Made by a program: the position numbers and the translations under genes. Under the pieces are notes generated by a model. It ran no database searches and was not told the DNA's origin. It saw only the letters and a program-made list of their open reading frames with translations. A stretch of 24,880 nucleotides of DNA from Pinguiococcus pyrenoidosus. Taxonomy: Eukaryota > Sar > Pinguiophyceae > Pinguiochrysidales > Pinguiochrysidaceae. Location of the stretch: contig JAAMXY010000642.1 in assembly GCA_019677205.1 (NCBI GenBank), positions 1-24,880 of the forward strand, given 5' to 3'. Positions 1-9,909 of the stretch are shown here, one piece after another; positions within the stretch are counted from its first letter, which is position 1, and the number at the start of each line of letters is the position of its first letter.

Positions 1-271
1 CACGGATACATCCGAGTTCGTTCGAAGAAATGTGGCTTTTGGCCGGAATGTTCCGGTGGAGCGCCCCCAAATCGCGCGGAAGCAGCGTCCACACGGGATG
101 AGGGCGATTCTGGAGGCATGGCGTGATCTGTGGGGAGACTTGGGAGCGCAAGAGTTGCGACCGGATCGTCGTGGTGGCCCTGTTGCAGACCACGTCACTT
201 TAGATATAGGGGGCCTGACGCATCCTTGCGCAGCTTTGGACGGCCGATCTCACCCGCTTCTTCGCTCTTAG
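1..271. other. Upstream intron or 5' region of the FtsH gene, no resolved exon
   Basis: The coding sequence of the FtsH gene can be followed leftwards only to about 272. There it meets an in-frame TAG that is itself part of a plausible acceptor (pyrimidine-rich tract ending TTAG at 271, with a second option GCAG at 275). The remaining 271 bases must hold intron and perhaps the transit-peptide exon. A short ATG-started stretch near 30 (MWLLAGMFRW...) looks like an organelle presequence but runs into a stop, and I could not place a convincing donor site. Left unassigned. Confidence 0.4.
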
Positions 272-2199
272 GCAGACAACACGCCATACTCGTACACGGA
301 GCTGCTCCGGAAGGCGAAGACACAGGAGGTCGAGCGCGCGCTCATCTCCCCGGATGCCTCCCAGCTCACGGCGCTTGACACCGATGGCGATCGCCACCCA
401 GTCCAGCTTCTGGAAAACGACAAGACCACCGTACGCTCTCTCATCGAATCCGGCGTGGACGTGTTCGTCCAGCCGCCGCAAACCTCCTGGCTTGGCGTCG
501 TGGGCTCCATCCTCGCGAACCCGTTCACGCTCCTCACCCTGTTCCTGGTAGGTTCCGACTCGAAGCTTCGAGACTGAGGTGACGCGGCTGGTCGAGGCCT
601 CTCGAGCAGCAACCCTGACTCCTCCTGCTTCCCTTGCAGATCCTTCCCAACATCCTGCGCGCGGTCTTCGGACCGCCCGGAGCTCCGGGCGGTGGTCCCA
701 TGGGCGGCGGTCCGATGGGCGGCGGCGGTCCGATGGGACAGCTCTCCCAGGTCGGCACCAAGGTCGAGGAGAAGCCGGACACGCGCTTCTCGGATGTGGC
801 TGGATGCGAAGAGGCCAAGCGTGAGCTTACCGAGGTCGTGGACTTCCTGAAGAACCCGTCCAAGTACACGCGCCTCGGCGCTCAGCTGCCGCGCGGTGTT
901 CTGCTCGAGGGCCCCCCGGGTACCGGAAAGACTCTCATCGCCCGCTCGCTCGCCGGAGAAGCTGATGCCAAGTTCATCTCCGTCTCCGCCTCCGAGTTCG
1001 TCGAGATGTTCGTCGGCGTCGGCGCCAGCCGTGTGCGGAACCTCTTCTCCGAAGCCCGCAAGAACGCGCCCTGTGTGATCTTCATCGACGAGATCGACGC
1101 GGTCGGTGGCCGCCGAGGCTCCGGAGTGAGCAACGGCAACGACGAGCGCGAGCAGACCCTCAACCAGATCCTCACCGAGATGGACGGCTTCAAGAGCTCG
1201 GAAGGAGTGCTGGTCGTCGCCGCGACCAACCGCAAGGACATCCTCGACCCGGCCCTCCTCCGTCCCGGCCGCTTCGACCGCCAGGTCCGTGTCGACCTCC
1301 CCGACCGCGTCGGCCGCGAAGCCATCCTCAAGGTGCACGCCCGTGGACGCCCGATCGACAACGGTGTGGAGCTTGGTGAATGGGCGGGACGCACCGTCGG
1401 CTTCTCCGGCGCTCAGCTGCGCAACCTCCTGAACGAGGGCTCCATGCTCGCCGCTCGCCGCAACGCCTCCAACATCGTGGACATGGACCTGCGTTCTGCC
1501 TTCGAGAAGGTCGTCGTGGGAATCCGCAAGGACACCGACACCCGCGACGAGCGCACCCGGTCGACCGTCGCCTACCACGAGGCTGGCCACGCCATCACGG
1601 GCATGCTCCTGGGCACGCACCCCAACGTGTCGTACGTGACGATCCGGCCCACCACCTCTGGAGCCGGTGGCTTCACCATGTTCGAGGCTAGCGCGAACCC
1701 CAAGTCTGACGGCGGCGACGAGCTGCCGACGAAGAAGGCTCTCCTGGACCGCATGGTCGTCATGCTCGGTGGACGGGCTGCCGAACAGATCATCTACGGC
1801 GAGGACGGCGTCACGCCGGGCGCGTCGCAGGATCTGTCGCAGGCCACCGATCTGGGCCGCCGTCTAGTTTCTCAGTGGGGCCTCAGTGACTTGGGTCCGA
1901 TGGGCGCCAGCCAGCCGGATCCCTACTCGCGCTCGGTGCGCAGTGCGAAGATGGCCGACAAGGTCGAGGAAGAGGTGCTTGGACTGGTGAAGAAGGCGAA
2001 CGAGCGGGCAAAGACGCTTCTCACCGAGAACAAGGCGCTTTTGGATCGCATGGCAGTGAAGATGCTCAAGGACGAGACCTTGAATGGGTGGCAGGTGCTG
2101 AACCTGGTGGAGGGAAAAGAAGATCCGAACGTGTCAGGGGGCGCAGGAATGTTCGGAGGCGAGATTGGCCAGCCAGCACCCGCCATGCGCGAGGATTAG
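272..2199 (+). CDS. ftsH: FtsH-type ATP-dependent zinc metalloprotease, 5' partial
   Basis: Membrane-anchored AAA+ protease that unfolds and degrades membrane and damaged proteins in plastids or mitochondria. Visible exons are 272-547 and 640-2199, joined across a 92-base GT-AG intron (548-639, phase 0). The first visible exon gives an FtsH-like intermembrane/luminal domain ([11 protein letters not shown]...). The second membrane segment is split by the intron ([10 protein letters not shown] then [11 protein letters not shown]). A Gly/Met/Pro linker ([11 protein letters not shown]) follows, then the AAA module: Walker A GPPGTGKT at about 910-933, Walker B VIFIDEID at about 1075-1098, and the second region of homology with [10 protein letters not shown]. 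The zinc motif HEAGH lies at 1576-1590, with a downstream [10 protein letters not shown] segment that should carry the third metal ligand. All catalytic residues are present, so this is an active protease rather than an FtsHi pseudoprotease. The visible 611 residues match the usual FtsH size except for the missing targeting region and first membrane segment. Organelle not decidable. Confidence 0.95.
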
Positions 2200-2347
2200 A
2201 CAAAGACTGTAGGTAGCAGCGCATGAGCACAGCCAGCTTTTGGAATTGAAGACCTCAAAAGAATTGGACAAAACGAAACTGGATTCGAATCCACTGGTTT
2301 CTCCGCTCACCACCTTCCTATGCACCAACTTGTGCGGCCACATGATC

Positions 2348-2375
2348 TCACCTCTCACCTCTCACTTCTCACCTC
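2348..2375. repeat. Four tandem TCACCTC-like heptamers over a stop codon
   Basis: Four consecutive 7-base units (TCACCTC, TCACCTC, TCACTTC, TCACCTC) are visible. The last unit supplies the TGA stop of the leftward gene that ends at 2369, so the array lies across that gene's terminus and its 3' untranslated region. Confidence 0.8.
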
Positions 2376-3110
2376 TCAATTGGCCAGTTTACGTAGTGGA
2401 TCATGAAATGCACCTCTACGTCTAAGCACTCGTTCGGGTCGCTACTAAATCCGTTCTTGTTCATGTTCGTGCTGACGAAGTCGCCCGTGTAGGTCTGAAG
2501 ATCCGTGTCGCAGTAGAAGTGTCCTCTGCCGGCGGGCTCCGGCTGGATAAGAAACTGCCCAACTTGGTAGCGATAGTGTACCTGAGCAGCAACGAAACAA
2601 GGAGAGGAGGAAGAGCGGAGGGAAAACGTAGGAAGATCAAATCATCGGGGCGCTGGGGCAGTAATCGGTCCAGGAGCAGAAGAGTTCCCTTACCGGCAGG
2701 TGCACCGGATATCTGTCGTGCTGCTTGATGTTGATCTCCACGCCGGTGAACTGCAAGCTGAGCTCGAAGCGTTTCATGCGCTGGCCCGGCCCGTCCAAAA
2801 CCACGTACGGCACCGGCGCGTGCTCGCCATGGCGCACCTCGGTCGTCCCGTTGTGGCAGGTGAGGAGCAGCTGCCGGATGTAGTGAGGGTGATGCACCGC
2901 GTCCGGCGCCAGCGGCAGCATGGATGCGGACACGAAGCCCTCGATGCGCGTGATGCTCACCGCCCGGGGGAAGAAGACGGAGAATCGATCCCACTCATAG
3001 TCCCAGTCCTCGAACCCCAAACTAACAAAATGCTCCCTCGGCACAGACACTCCTCGCGCTGCACAGAGTACAACCGACCACAATGCGGCTCTCCGCAACC
3101 CGAAGCGCAT
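2369..3110 (-). CDS. Secreted or ER-luminal protein of unknown family, two exons
   Basis: I do not recognise the family. Exons are 3110-2694 and 2581-2369, joined in phase 0 across a 112-base intron (2582-2693; donor CCG/GTAAGG, acceptor CTCAG). The product is 209 residues. The chosen ATG at 3110 begins a clear signal peptide (MRFGLRRAALWSVVLCAARG). The mature part is rich in aromatic residues and beta-prone (EDWDYEWDRFSVFF, FELSLQFTGVEINIK, VHFMIHYVNW). It has a possible N-glycosylation sequon in CHNGTTEV and few cysteines. No transmembrane segment follows the signal peptide. The second exon keeps the same character (HFYCDTDLQTYTGDFVS) and ends in a stop within a tandem repeat, which supports the splice. 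An extracellular beta-sandwich is an inference. It is tail-to-tail with the FtsH gene, about 170 bases away. Confidence 0.8.
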
Positions 3111-3699
3111 TGGCACTTCGCTAACTTCCGAAGAGGCTTTCGGCTCGGAAGAGAGCTTCGCGGCGCGACAAGGAGGCCGAGGAAGGCAATTCTTCTCGGT
3201 CTTGGAGCTGGAGCTACGAAAGCCGTAGGATAAGACGACAAGCGATTCCGGAGAAGGCCTGGGCCGAGTTTAGCGAGGAGATGTGGTCTAGGTGCTCAAC
3301 CTGTAAAACGCGTGTAGGATTTCGGAGCAAGGACGTCTGCTGACATCTGCTCCAGGGAATGCTGTGGCTTGTTCACCGTTTGAGTAGCGTTTCCTGTGAT
3401 GCTCCCGTTTCAGTTGTGTAACCCAGGATGCCTGCGCGCCAATGGGACACGCTTCGGATGGAATCGACGTTCGATCTATGGCAGCGACAAATAGCCTTGT
3501 GCTCTTGATGGCGCATTGAATGCCACAGTAGCAGGCTGCTCGATTCGCATGGCTTTGGCGCCCTTCCACTGAGCTCCGCGAGAATGACAAGCGTGAATGC
3601 TGTGGATGACGCCGCTCCAACGAACAAAGCGTCAACTGCATTCCTTGTTGTCAGCTTCTTACAGGGTCGTTCGACCGAACCCTTCTCTCCACACACTTG
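3111..3699. other. Intergenic: promoter of the secreted-protein gene and 3' region of the TTLL gene
   Basis: No reading frame here has recognisable motifs or joins a neighbouring exon by splicing. It should hold the promoter of the leftward gene starting at 3110 and the 3' untranslated region of the leftward gene ending at 3700. I see no repeat or structured RNA. Confidence 0.5.
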
Positions 3700-6600
3700 T
3701 CACAGAACACTCTCAACCAGTCTCTCCGCTCGGAGCCAATTCTGCGTCGACGTTGCCAGGTCGACTTCGCTGCGCAGCGCGTGGACGACGCCGCGGGAAG
3801 GCGCTTTTCTGACGCGCTGCTGATGCGCCCGGATCCAGCGGTCCTTCTGCAACCGAGGCTCATTGATGATTTCGCGACGCACGGATGTTCTACCTCGTTT
3901 GGACGAGGGCCTTCTCTGACGCCAGCTCCATTTCTCTCTCAAAGATGTTTTGCGACCTTCCTTTGCCTTCTCTGCCCCCTGCGCTTGCCCGAGCGTCTGA
4001 CCGCCATCAGCGTCTCCTGACTTTCTCGGGGAGGTGAGCAGCAACTGCGAAGCCACGTCGAGGCGACGCTCAATTGGACCCCTCCGAGAAGATGGAGATC
4101 GCTTCGAACGCCCTTCTGGTGGTGTTGGAACCTTCGAAGGCTTCCTCGGTTTGGTGACCTTGAGCCGCGCTGATGATTGTCGTGTGAACCGCTTCCGTTC
4201 AACATGCCCTCCAAGGTGACTGGGCGCACGCTTGGAGTGAGGCGTCAGCGGCGGCGCTTCAACGCGCGTCGCGTCGACAGCTGCGCGTAAGAGCGGCCTG
4301 CGTGGCAAAGGTGGGATCGGGGCCAGAGAAGCGGGGGGGCTGGACAAGCCGGATTTGCCACTCGTAGCATCCTTGGCCGTCACAGCTTCGGAGGCAGCCT
4401 TTGCCCCGAGGCTGTCGCGCCACGTGAGAAAGACGCGACGGAGTCGTCGCGTCTCCGCGCTGAGTAGAGCCCGCTTGAGTGGCTTTCGCTTGACGTCCCA
4501 GACATCCTGGGTGATCATGGCCGGCTCGCTCGGATGCGAAGACGCCTCGCTCGGATGCGAAGACGCCTCGCTCCACCCATCGCCCGGAGCGGCGTCTCCT
4601 AGCCACTCCGCCCAGTCCTCGGCGCTCTCGCCGCTCGTGGTTTCCAACGCGTGATCCGTCGCCAAAGTTTCTAGGTAGCGTCGCCTTTGGCGCCACCAAC
4701 GACACAAGCGCGCTACCGCGCTGTGGCGTTGTCTGGCAAACCTTAAGCGCTGATGTAACCGCCGACGCCGCCACCATAGCGCGATCGCCGTTGCCGCCAG
4801 ACTCTCCTCCCGCGCTTTCTTCTGCTGGAGCCGCAACGCCGCCCATCTCCGGATTGTCCGAAGCGCAGCGGCGACGCTTCGTTCGCGACGCAACAGAAGG
4901 CAACGGAAAATCTTCCGCGCAGCGGCCGAGCGCCGCCGCAAGTGGCGTCTAGCACACAGGACGATGAGAGCAGCGGCGCTGCGCTGCCTCCGCATGTACC
5001 TCCTGCACAAACGCGCGATGAGAGTGGCGCTGCAACGGATACGCAAAGCGCGTCGTCTGATGCACGAAGTGACCACCAGCGCCGCGCGGCACCGCAGCCG
5101 GAACCATCGGCGGCAGTGGCGCTGCAGGGTTCGTGCGGCTCGGGATCGCCTGGCCGGTGCGCGGCACCGATGCCAAAGCAGCGCTGAAAGCTGTATCCTT
5201 CGCGCCGCCGCCTCGCGTTTCTCCAACCAAACTCGACAGCCTCTCCGGATCATCCTGCGACACCGTCTTCTCCTGAGACACCAGACTTGCATCTGGAGCC
5301 TGGTGACCGAGGTACACAAGTCTCGTCACTTTGGCGTCGGACTCGAGTTTGGCAACCTGTGCACCTTACCGGACGGACGCAGCGGCTTCGCGCTTCCGCG
5401 AACGCCACTTGCGCATCTTGGCCACGACGGACTTGACGAACCGAAGGACGCAGTCGCTGGCCAGACGGACCTGCACTTTCCGGTCGAGGCGCCGCAGTTG
5501 AGCCACCGAGAGCCCGTGGCCTTGGATGGCGATCTCTGGAGATGCAGTTGCGGGAGGCGGATGACACACGTCGTCGCTGAGAGCAAGTCGCTGCCATTGA
5601 CCTCGAGACTCGGTGGCCTCGTGACTCCGCGCGGAGAAGTACTCGGAGGTGGAGGTCCCGGACACGAGGTCCACCAAGCCCTCGACCATGTATCGGATCA
5701 TGATGTTTTGCTCGGCGGAGAGGCTGTGCGAAAGCCCGGGACTGACGTTCTGTTTTGGAGTTTATCGTGTTTTCGGGGAGAGCCGGAGACGCGCAAGGTT
5801 AGGGGGACTCTCTTGAGATGGCGCTCCAAGTCGACAAGAGCATGAAGGCGTCGACGTCTCACCACTTCGAGAAGCCACGGCTTCAGCTGTTGATCCAGCA
5901 AGATGTCAAAGCCAAGGAGTTCGAAGCTGCGATCGCGGTGTTGGACAGCGTCGCACTTGAAGCAGTAAAACGCCCGCACCGTCTCTTCCACGACGCGTCG
6001 GAGCCTCGGGAACACCAAAGCCGTCCAAAGCCGCTCACCATCCAACTCCGCGTGAGGCGCCAAGCGCTCTCGGATATACGCGCCGAGCTGGGCGACCAAC
6101 TCGGTTTGAGTCACGAGCAGTGCGTCCGAGTTGTCCCCGGACCCTTTGAGGGAATAGTTGACATCTGTCTTCTGCAGAGGCGCCGGCAGCTTAGATTTGT
6201 TCGCAGCGGACGTGGATGCCTGAAGGGCAAAGTTGGTCACATGACGCAGCACGTTCCTCTCCGGATCCTCCCCGGCGGTGCTGTACTCCACGCTGCAGCG
6301 GCGGCCGTAGACATGGTCATAAAGGTACACCTGCAACTCCCGGAGGCGGGAAGAATTTCCGTGAGCCTTTGGGAGCGAAGCGCTGCCTTGCCTCGCACGC
6401 TTTACCTCCAGTGGGCTCCAACTCTTCACCAAGGCCCAAACGCGGACGTCAAACTTGTATCTCTGCGCTTCCGCAGTGGGGGCGATCGTGGGGATGTCTT
6501 TCGGAATGAGCAAGGCGTTCTCCACGTACTTCTGCACCACTTTCCACCCCGTGCTACGCGACGCCTTGAGAATGTCGTCCAAGCGATGCAGAAGGCGGAC

Positions 6601-7506
6601 GCCGATGCCCCGACTGGCCCCTGTGCATTTGAGAATCCAAAGACCCTTGCAACCTTGGATCTGCGACTCTGTTGTAAACCTCTTGCGAAACCACCCGATG
6701 ATGCCACGCAAGCGGACGTCCAGCCTTTTGCAGCTTTCGGGATCGACGAAGACATTCTGACAAAGATCTTTCACATCCAGATGGCCGCCTTCTCGATCCC
6801 AGGCTTGCACTTCCTGATTGCGGCTTTTGCCATCGCAGCAAAACGTTAGGCTGGGACGTCGCTCGAGGAGAGCATAGTGGTACTCCAGCAGGAGCGCTGC
6901 CAAGGTCGGCTGCTCTGGGACCCTCGCCGTCCACGTCAACGAGCTCCATCCCAGACGTCCCCCAAGGCCGAGGCCTCGGTTCTTCGCCTTGGCATAAAAG
7001 AGCTCCGACTCCATCATGTCCAGCATCATTGTCACGAGACCAAGTGGGAATTCTAACGGACCGTTTGCAGCAGCTAGTCGCGCTTGGAGACGCTGCACGA
7101 GTCCAAGCAAAGCGGTGGAGAAAAAGTCCCGCTCAAACTCCGCGGTTTGACTTGGATCGCCCAGCAAGTAAGAGCGCGGATAGAAACTGCAAGTCGACGG
7201 CGAGCCTCTCGCGAAGCGCTGCTGGCGCATGCATCTGGACAAGCCCGCCTTCGTTCCCAGCTCCTCGAAGCCGCGGAAGTGATTCACGAACTGCCGGGGT
7301 TGCAGCGCGTCCCACTCGATATCCGCCTCCTTGAGCCTCCAGATAAAGTCTGGGCCGAAGCGCCTCCGACTGCGCTTCTGCCAGGGGCAGAAGCCTCGCC
7401 GGAGGAGAGTCGCCTTGACGTCGCGGTAGCATCCGTGGCGCGTATCCTCCACAAGATAAGTCCGAGTCCGTGACACCCGAGGTCTCCCGGCGTTCTCCAA
7501 TCCCAT
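3700..7506 (-). CDS. Tubulin-tyrosine-ligase-like (glycylase-type) enzyme with long Arg-rich IQ-like C-terminal region
   Basis: Expected to add glycine (or glutamate) to tubulin in axonemes. Exons are 7506-5863, 5749-5370 and 5299-3700; introns are 113 and 70 bases; product 1207 residues. The ATP-grasp ligase domain is clear: VNHFRGFEELGTKAGL and SFYPRSYLLGDP (TTLL3/8/10-like N-terminal signatures), WILKCTGASRGIGV (nucleotide loop), KYVENALLI, KFDVRVWALVKSWSPLEV, and FELLGFDILLDQQLKPWLLEV. The last continues across the first splice into NVSPGLSHSLSAEQ, restoring the family's EVN-SP motif. KFDVRxWxLVxxWxPL favours the glycylase branch over glutamylases. The second splice leads into about 250 residues of repeated Arg-rich amphipathic helices resembling degenerate IQ or Sfi1-like calmodulin/centrin-binding repeats. 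After that comes a Ser/Pro/Lys-rich tail with a tandem SEASSHP duplication. Start: first ATG in the open frame at 7506; an upstream exon is possible. One oddity is Cys in place of the usual Pro after the nucleotide-loop Lys. Confidence 0.88.
4524..4570. repeat. Tandem 21-base duplication in coding sequence
   Basis: A 21-base unit (CTCGGATGCGAAGACGCCTCG) occurs twice head-to-tail. On the minus strand it encodes two copies of SEASSHP in the linker of the TTLL-type protein. It keeps the frame, as expected for replication slippage in a disordered region. Confidence 0.8.
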
Positions 7507-7824
7507 TTCGCGCAGCACCGCCTCCTCCAGCTGCCCAGATTACAATCCAGCTACAGGGGAGTCGTGTGCGTATTCACATGGCGTCGTCATCGGGGCGCTG
7601 GCGCTGCAAGGGGCGCTGGACGCTGGACGCTGGACTCTGGATTGGACGCTGGATCGTTTCGTGTACTGTTTCGATAGTGATGGGTACCAAATCCTGTACT
7701 GTGGTGGGTATCGGTAATCAAACGGGCGCGAGAATCAATCCCGGTCAGAACATTCGCAGAGGCGTTTTTCCCGCCGGTTTGGAGGGCAAGAAGAGGCCGA
7801 GGGAGATTCGACGCCGGTTGACAA
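7507..7824. promoter_or_regulatory. Shared divergent promoter of the TTLL-type and DRC8-like genes
   Basis: These 318 bases separate the start codons of two head-to-head genes whose families both act in the axoneme. The interval contains a run of CGCTGGA-type short repeats (about 7597-7652) and an imperfect direct repeat of TGTACTGT followed by GTGGGTATC/GATGGGTACC (about 7666-7715). I see a GTTGAC half-site just before the DRC8 ATG that weakly resembles half an RFX X-box, but no full palindromic X-box. Promoter function is inferred from gene orientation. Confidence 0.6.
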
Positions 7825-8570
7825 ATGGCTTCTGCCGACGCGGCGAGGCGATCTAGTGACTTTGAGGAGGAATGGCGCCCCAAAATGCGACACGCCTTCG
7901 ACCTCTTCGACAAAGACCACAAAGGCATGGTGCCGGCGGAAGAGGTTCGCTTGCCTTTCCGGAACAAACATTCTTCTCCAGTCTCTTCATAGTCACCGTT
8001 TGCAACCTCATGGTAGGTCGGGACCATCATGCGCTACCTGGGAGTCTACCCCACGAATCGAGGCCTAGTGGAGGACGTGCTACCTGCTATCCAGGTTGGA
8101 CTTTGTCCGAGTTGCTGGGCATTTGTTTGACGGCTGTGACGGCTGTGACGAATGTGACAAATGTGACGGGCATAATGCTTGTCTGACGTCATGCCCTGGC
8201 ACAGGGAGAAGAGCTTGAAGCATTCGTCACGTACAGTGCTTTTGAGAAGGAGATGCTGAACATCCTGTACGAGAGGAAGTGGCAGCCCGACTCGGAGACG
8301 ACGCTTCTCCAAGCTTTCCGCACGATCGACACAGATGCCAAGGGCTTCGTCGGTGTGGAGGAGCTCCGCGAGCTGCTCACGGTGAGTGCCGTGCTGAGAC
8401 GCTCCCAGTCGAAGGAGCGGCCTTACAGAGGTCTTTGACCAACGCAGGAGCGCGGAACGCCGTTTAGCGGGAAGGAAATCAAGGCGTTCTTGAATGTAGC
8501 CAAGGACCCCGAGAGGCCGCGAGTGTATTACGAAGACTACATTTCAATCCTCACAGCAACCAACGAATGA
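7825..8570 (+). CDS. EF-hand protein, dynein regulatory complex subunit 8 (EFCAB2)-like
   Basis: Calmodulin-like subunit of the nexin-dynein regulatory complex that links axonemal doublets and tunes dynein activity. Four exons: 7825-7944, 8017-8094, 8205-8381 and 8448-8570. Introns are 72, 110 and 66 bases, all phase 0; product 165 residues. The first EF-hand region reads MRHAFDLFDKDHKGMVPAEE and continues across the splice as VGTIMRYLGVYPTN, the EF-hand/DRC8 pattern (compare the family's EVGTIxRxLGxxPTE). A second EF-hand (LLQAFRTIDTDAKGFVGVEELRELLT) is interrupted right after its exit helix. The last exon supplies ERGTPFSGKEIKAFLNVAKD and YYEDYISIL. Size and layout match DRC8/EFCAB2. Both loops deviate from ideal calcium ligands (DKDHKGMVPAEE has Met and Pro at loop positions 7 and 9), so calcium binding may be weak. 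Ordinary calmodulin or centrin is unlikely because there are only two EF-hand units with this linker. Confidence 0.9.
8132..8167. repeat. Four 9-base tandem units inside a DRC8 intron
   Basis: Four units matching CGGCTGTGA/GAATGTGAC-type 9-mers (each ending TGTGAC) lie head-to-tail in the second intron of the DRC8-like gene. They are read through a stop in the coding frame, so they are intronic and not a protein repeat. Confidence 0.75.
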
Positions 8571-8652
8571 AGAACAGGACGCCTTCGGCGATCTTGTCTT
8601 GGTGTTGCCACCCGTCGCGCCGTTCAGCCTCCGCATCGTCAACCTCCGTGAA

Positions 8653-9879
8653 CTACAAGCCATTGCCACTGCGCATGGCGGCTACAGTCAATTTGCCATC
8701 TTCTTGACAATCCATGCCTTCCCCGGGCTCTTTGTTCCCGTCCTCGTGTCCGAGGCCATCCCCTTCTCCATCGTCTGTTTCCTCCTCGTCCTCCTCCGAG
8801 AATTCATCTTCTAACGCTGGCCTCACCCACAATGCAGCCGGATCGTTTGTGCAGTCGAATGTGAACGATCTCCTGTGCATGACTGCATACGACCAATCTC
8901 TGCTCGAAACTATGGCGCTTTCCCGCTCTTCTACCATGCGGACTCCGGGGAAGTTCAAGTCGACCGCGTAGTTCGTGCCATCTTGGGGCAGAACGCACGT
9001 AAGTTGCTCTCGAGTACTATTCTCAGGGGCGTCTGACAGCCTCAGCACCGGCACGCTATCCTCTTTCCCTGCAAAATTTACAATCCCGGAGGGCTTCTCC
9101 GACAAGTTTGCAACTCGCCGCCTCAGCTGCGGATGCAGCGGCTCGGCGTACGTTGGCCGATGATTGATCCACACATTCACAAGCAGCGACAGGCGCCTCT
9201 CGCTCTCCTCGGCTTCGAGTCCCAGGGTCTTCTGAGCAAAATCGCACGGCGCGGCATGCAATAGCCTGCCGTCAAAGGAGATGTGCTTGCCGACCGACGG
9301 CGGCGAGACGTGGAGATAGGGCGACGTGACCGGCTCGTCGAAAGCGGACATGTCTCCGTAATGCCTGGGCGCCCGGAAGCCCGTGACGATGGTGGCGGCT
9401 CCAGCGTCCGAGAGATACGTGACCGTGCTGATGTGCGGCGTGACGTTGAGGCCGGCGTCTTCCATGGCGTAGTCCTTGTCCCAGTGAAAGCCCACGTCCG
9501 CGTCTCCCGAGATGTCCAGCGTCCACCACTCCGCGCCGCTCCTGTCCGCGTTGAAAGAAGCGTGCCTCCTCAGCGTCTTCGTGTGGAAGTCGAAGATGCC
9601 CAGCACGAGCTCCTCGAGCAGCGTCTGGGGCCGATCGCTGGCCCCGAGCCAATACGTCGAGCCGGCGGACAGCTCGTCCTCCGTGCCCAGCGCTTTGGCA
9701 CTGTGGACCGTGCGCACGTCCTGGCAGACGGTGCCCAAGCGCGGGTCGCTGCGACTCATGACGTCGCGGAAGGAGCGGAAGGAAAGCTTCAGCGGCGACA
9801 AATCCACTCCGCCGTTCACCACCCGGCCCAGCTCGTCGATCTGCAGCTCCAGCGGCTCGTCTTCGTCGCTTTTCTCCAT
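8653..9879 (-). CDS. 2-oxoglutarate/Fe(II)-dependent oxygenase-like protein
   Basis: Single-exon product of 408 residues from the ATG at 9879, which sits in a strong GCGCCATGG context. The core has the double-stranded beta-helix signature of Fe(II)/2-oxoglutarate oxygenases. An HxD pair (GFHWDKD, His132/Asp134) is followed by STVTYLSDAGAATIV, a distal His in FDGRLLHAAP (His208), and Arg residues near 228 in ERRLSLLVNVWINHRP, suited to hold the 2-oxoglutarate carboxylate. The family assignment is fairly secure; the substrate is unknown. Candidates in this fold include prolyl or lysyl hydroxylases, but no partner domain discriminates. The C-terminus ends in a strongly acidic tail (EDEFSEEDEEETDDGEGDG). 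There is no signal peptide, so a cytosolic or nuclear location is likely. The frame stays open upstream through the duplicated block beside the assembly gap, so a longer N-terminus cannot be excluded. It is tail-to-tail with DRC8, 82 bases between stops. Confidence 0.8.
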   Translation of the reverse strand: MEKSDEDEPLELQIDELGRVVNGGVDLSPLKLSFRSFRDVMSRSDPRLGTVCQDVRTVHSAKALGTEDELSAGSTYWLGASDRPQTLLEELVLGIFDFHTKTLRRHASFNADRSGAEWWTLDISGDADVGFHWDKDYAMEDAGLNVTPHISTVTYLSDAGAATIVTGFRAPRHYGDMSAFDEPVTSPYLHVSPPSVGKHISFDGRLLHAAPCDFAQKTLGLEAEESERRLSLLVNVWINHRPTYAEPLHPQLRRRVANLSEKPSGIVNFAGKEDSVPVLRLSDAPENSTREQLTCVLPQDGTNYAVDLNFPGVRMVEERESAIVSSRDWSYAVMHRRSFTFDCTNDPAALWVRPALEDEFSEEDEEETDDGEGDGLGHEDGNKEPGEGMDCQEDGKLTVAAMRSGNGL

Positions 9880-9909
9880 GGCGCTCTCTCGGTGTCGCTT
9901 CAAAGACCT

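Noticed and set aside
268-1620. Long antisense open frame (450 codons) opposite FtsH
   Set aside because: It mirrors the GC-rich codon pattern of the FtsH gene, has no recognisable motif, and the sense frame carries unmistakable AAA+/zinc protease motifs.
2225-2335. Possible tRNA, suggested by a GGATTCGAATCC T-loop-like palindrome near 2281-2293
   Set aside because: The T-stem would need an A-C mismatch at its closing pair, and no matching acceptor stem, D-arm or anticodon arm could be drawn on either strand.
3288-3696. Two overlapping leftward frames of 107-117 codons between the secreted-protein and TTLL genes
   Set aside because: No motif, no signal peptide, and mixed composition; more likely untranslated or promoter sequence.
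5818-6849. Rightward open frame (343 codons) opposite the TTLL domain
   Set aside because: It is the shadow of the ligase domain, with no independent motif, and crosses an intron of the leftward gene.
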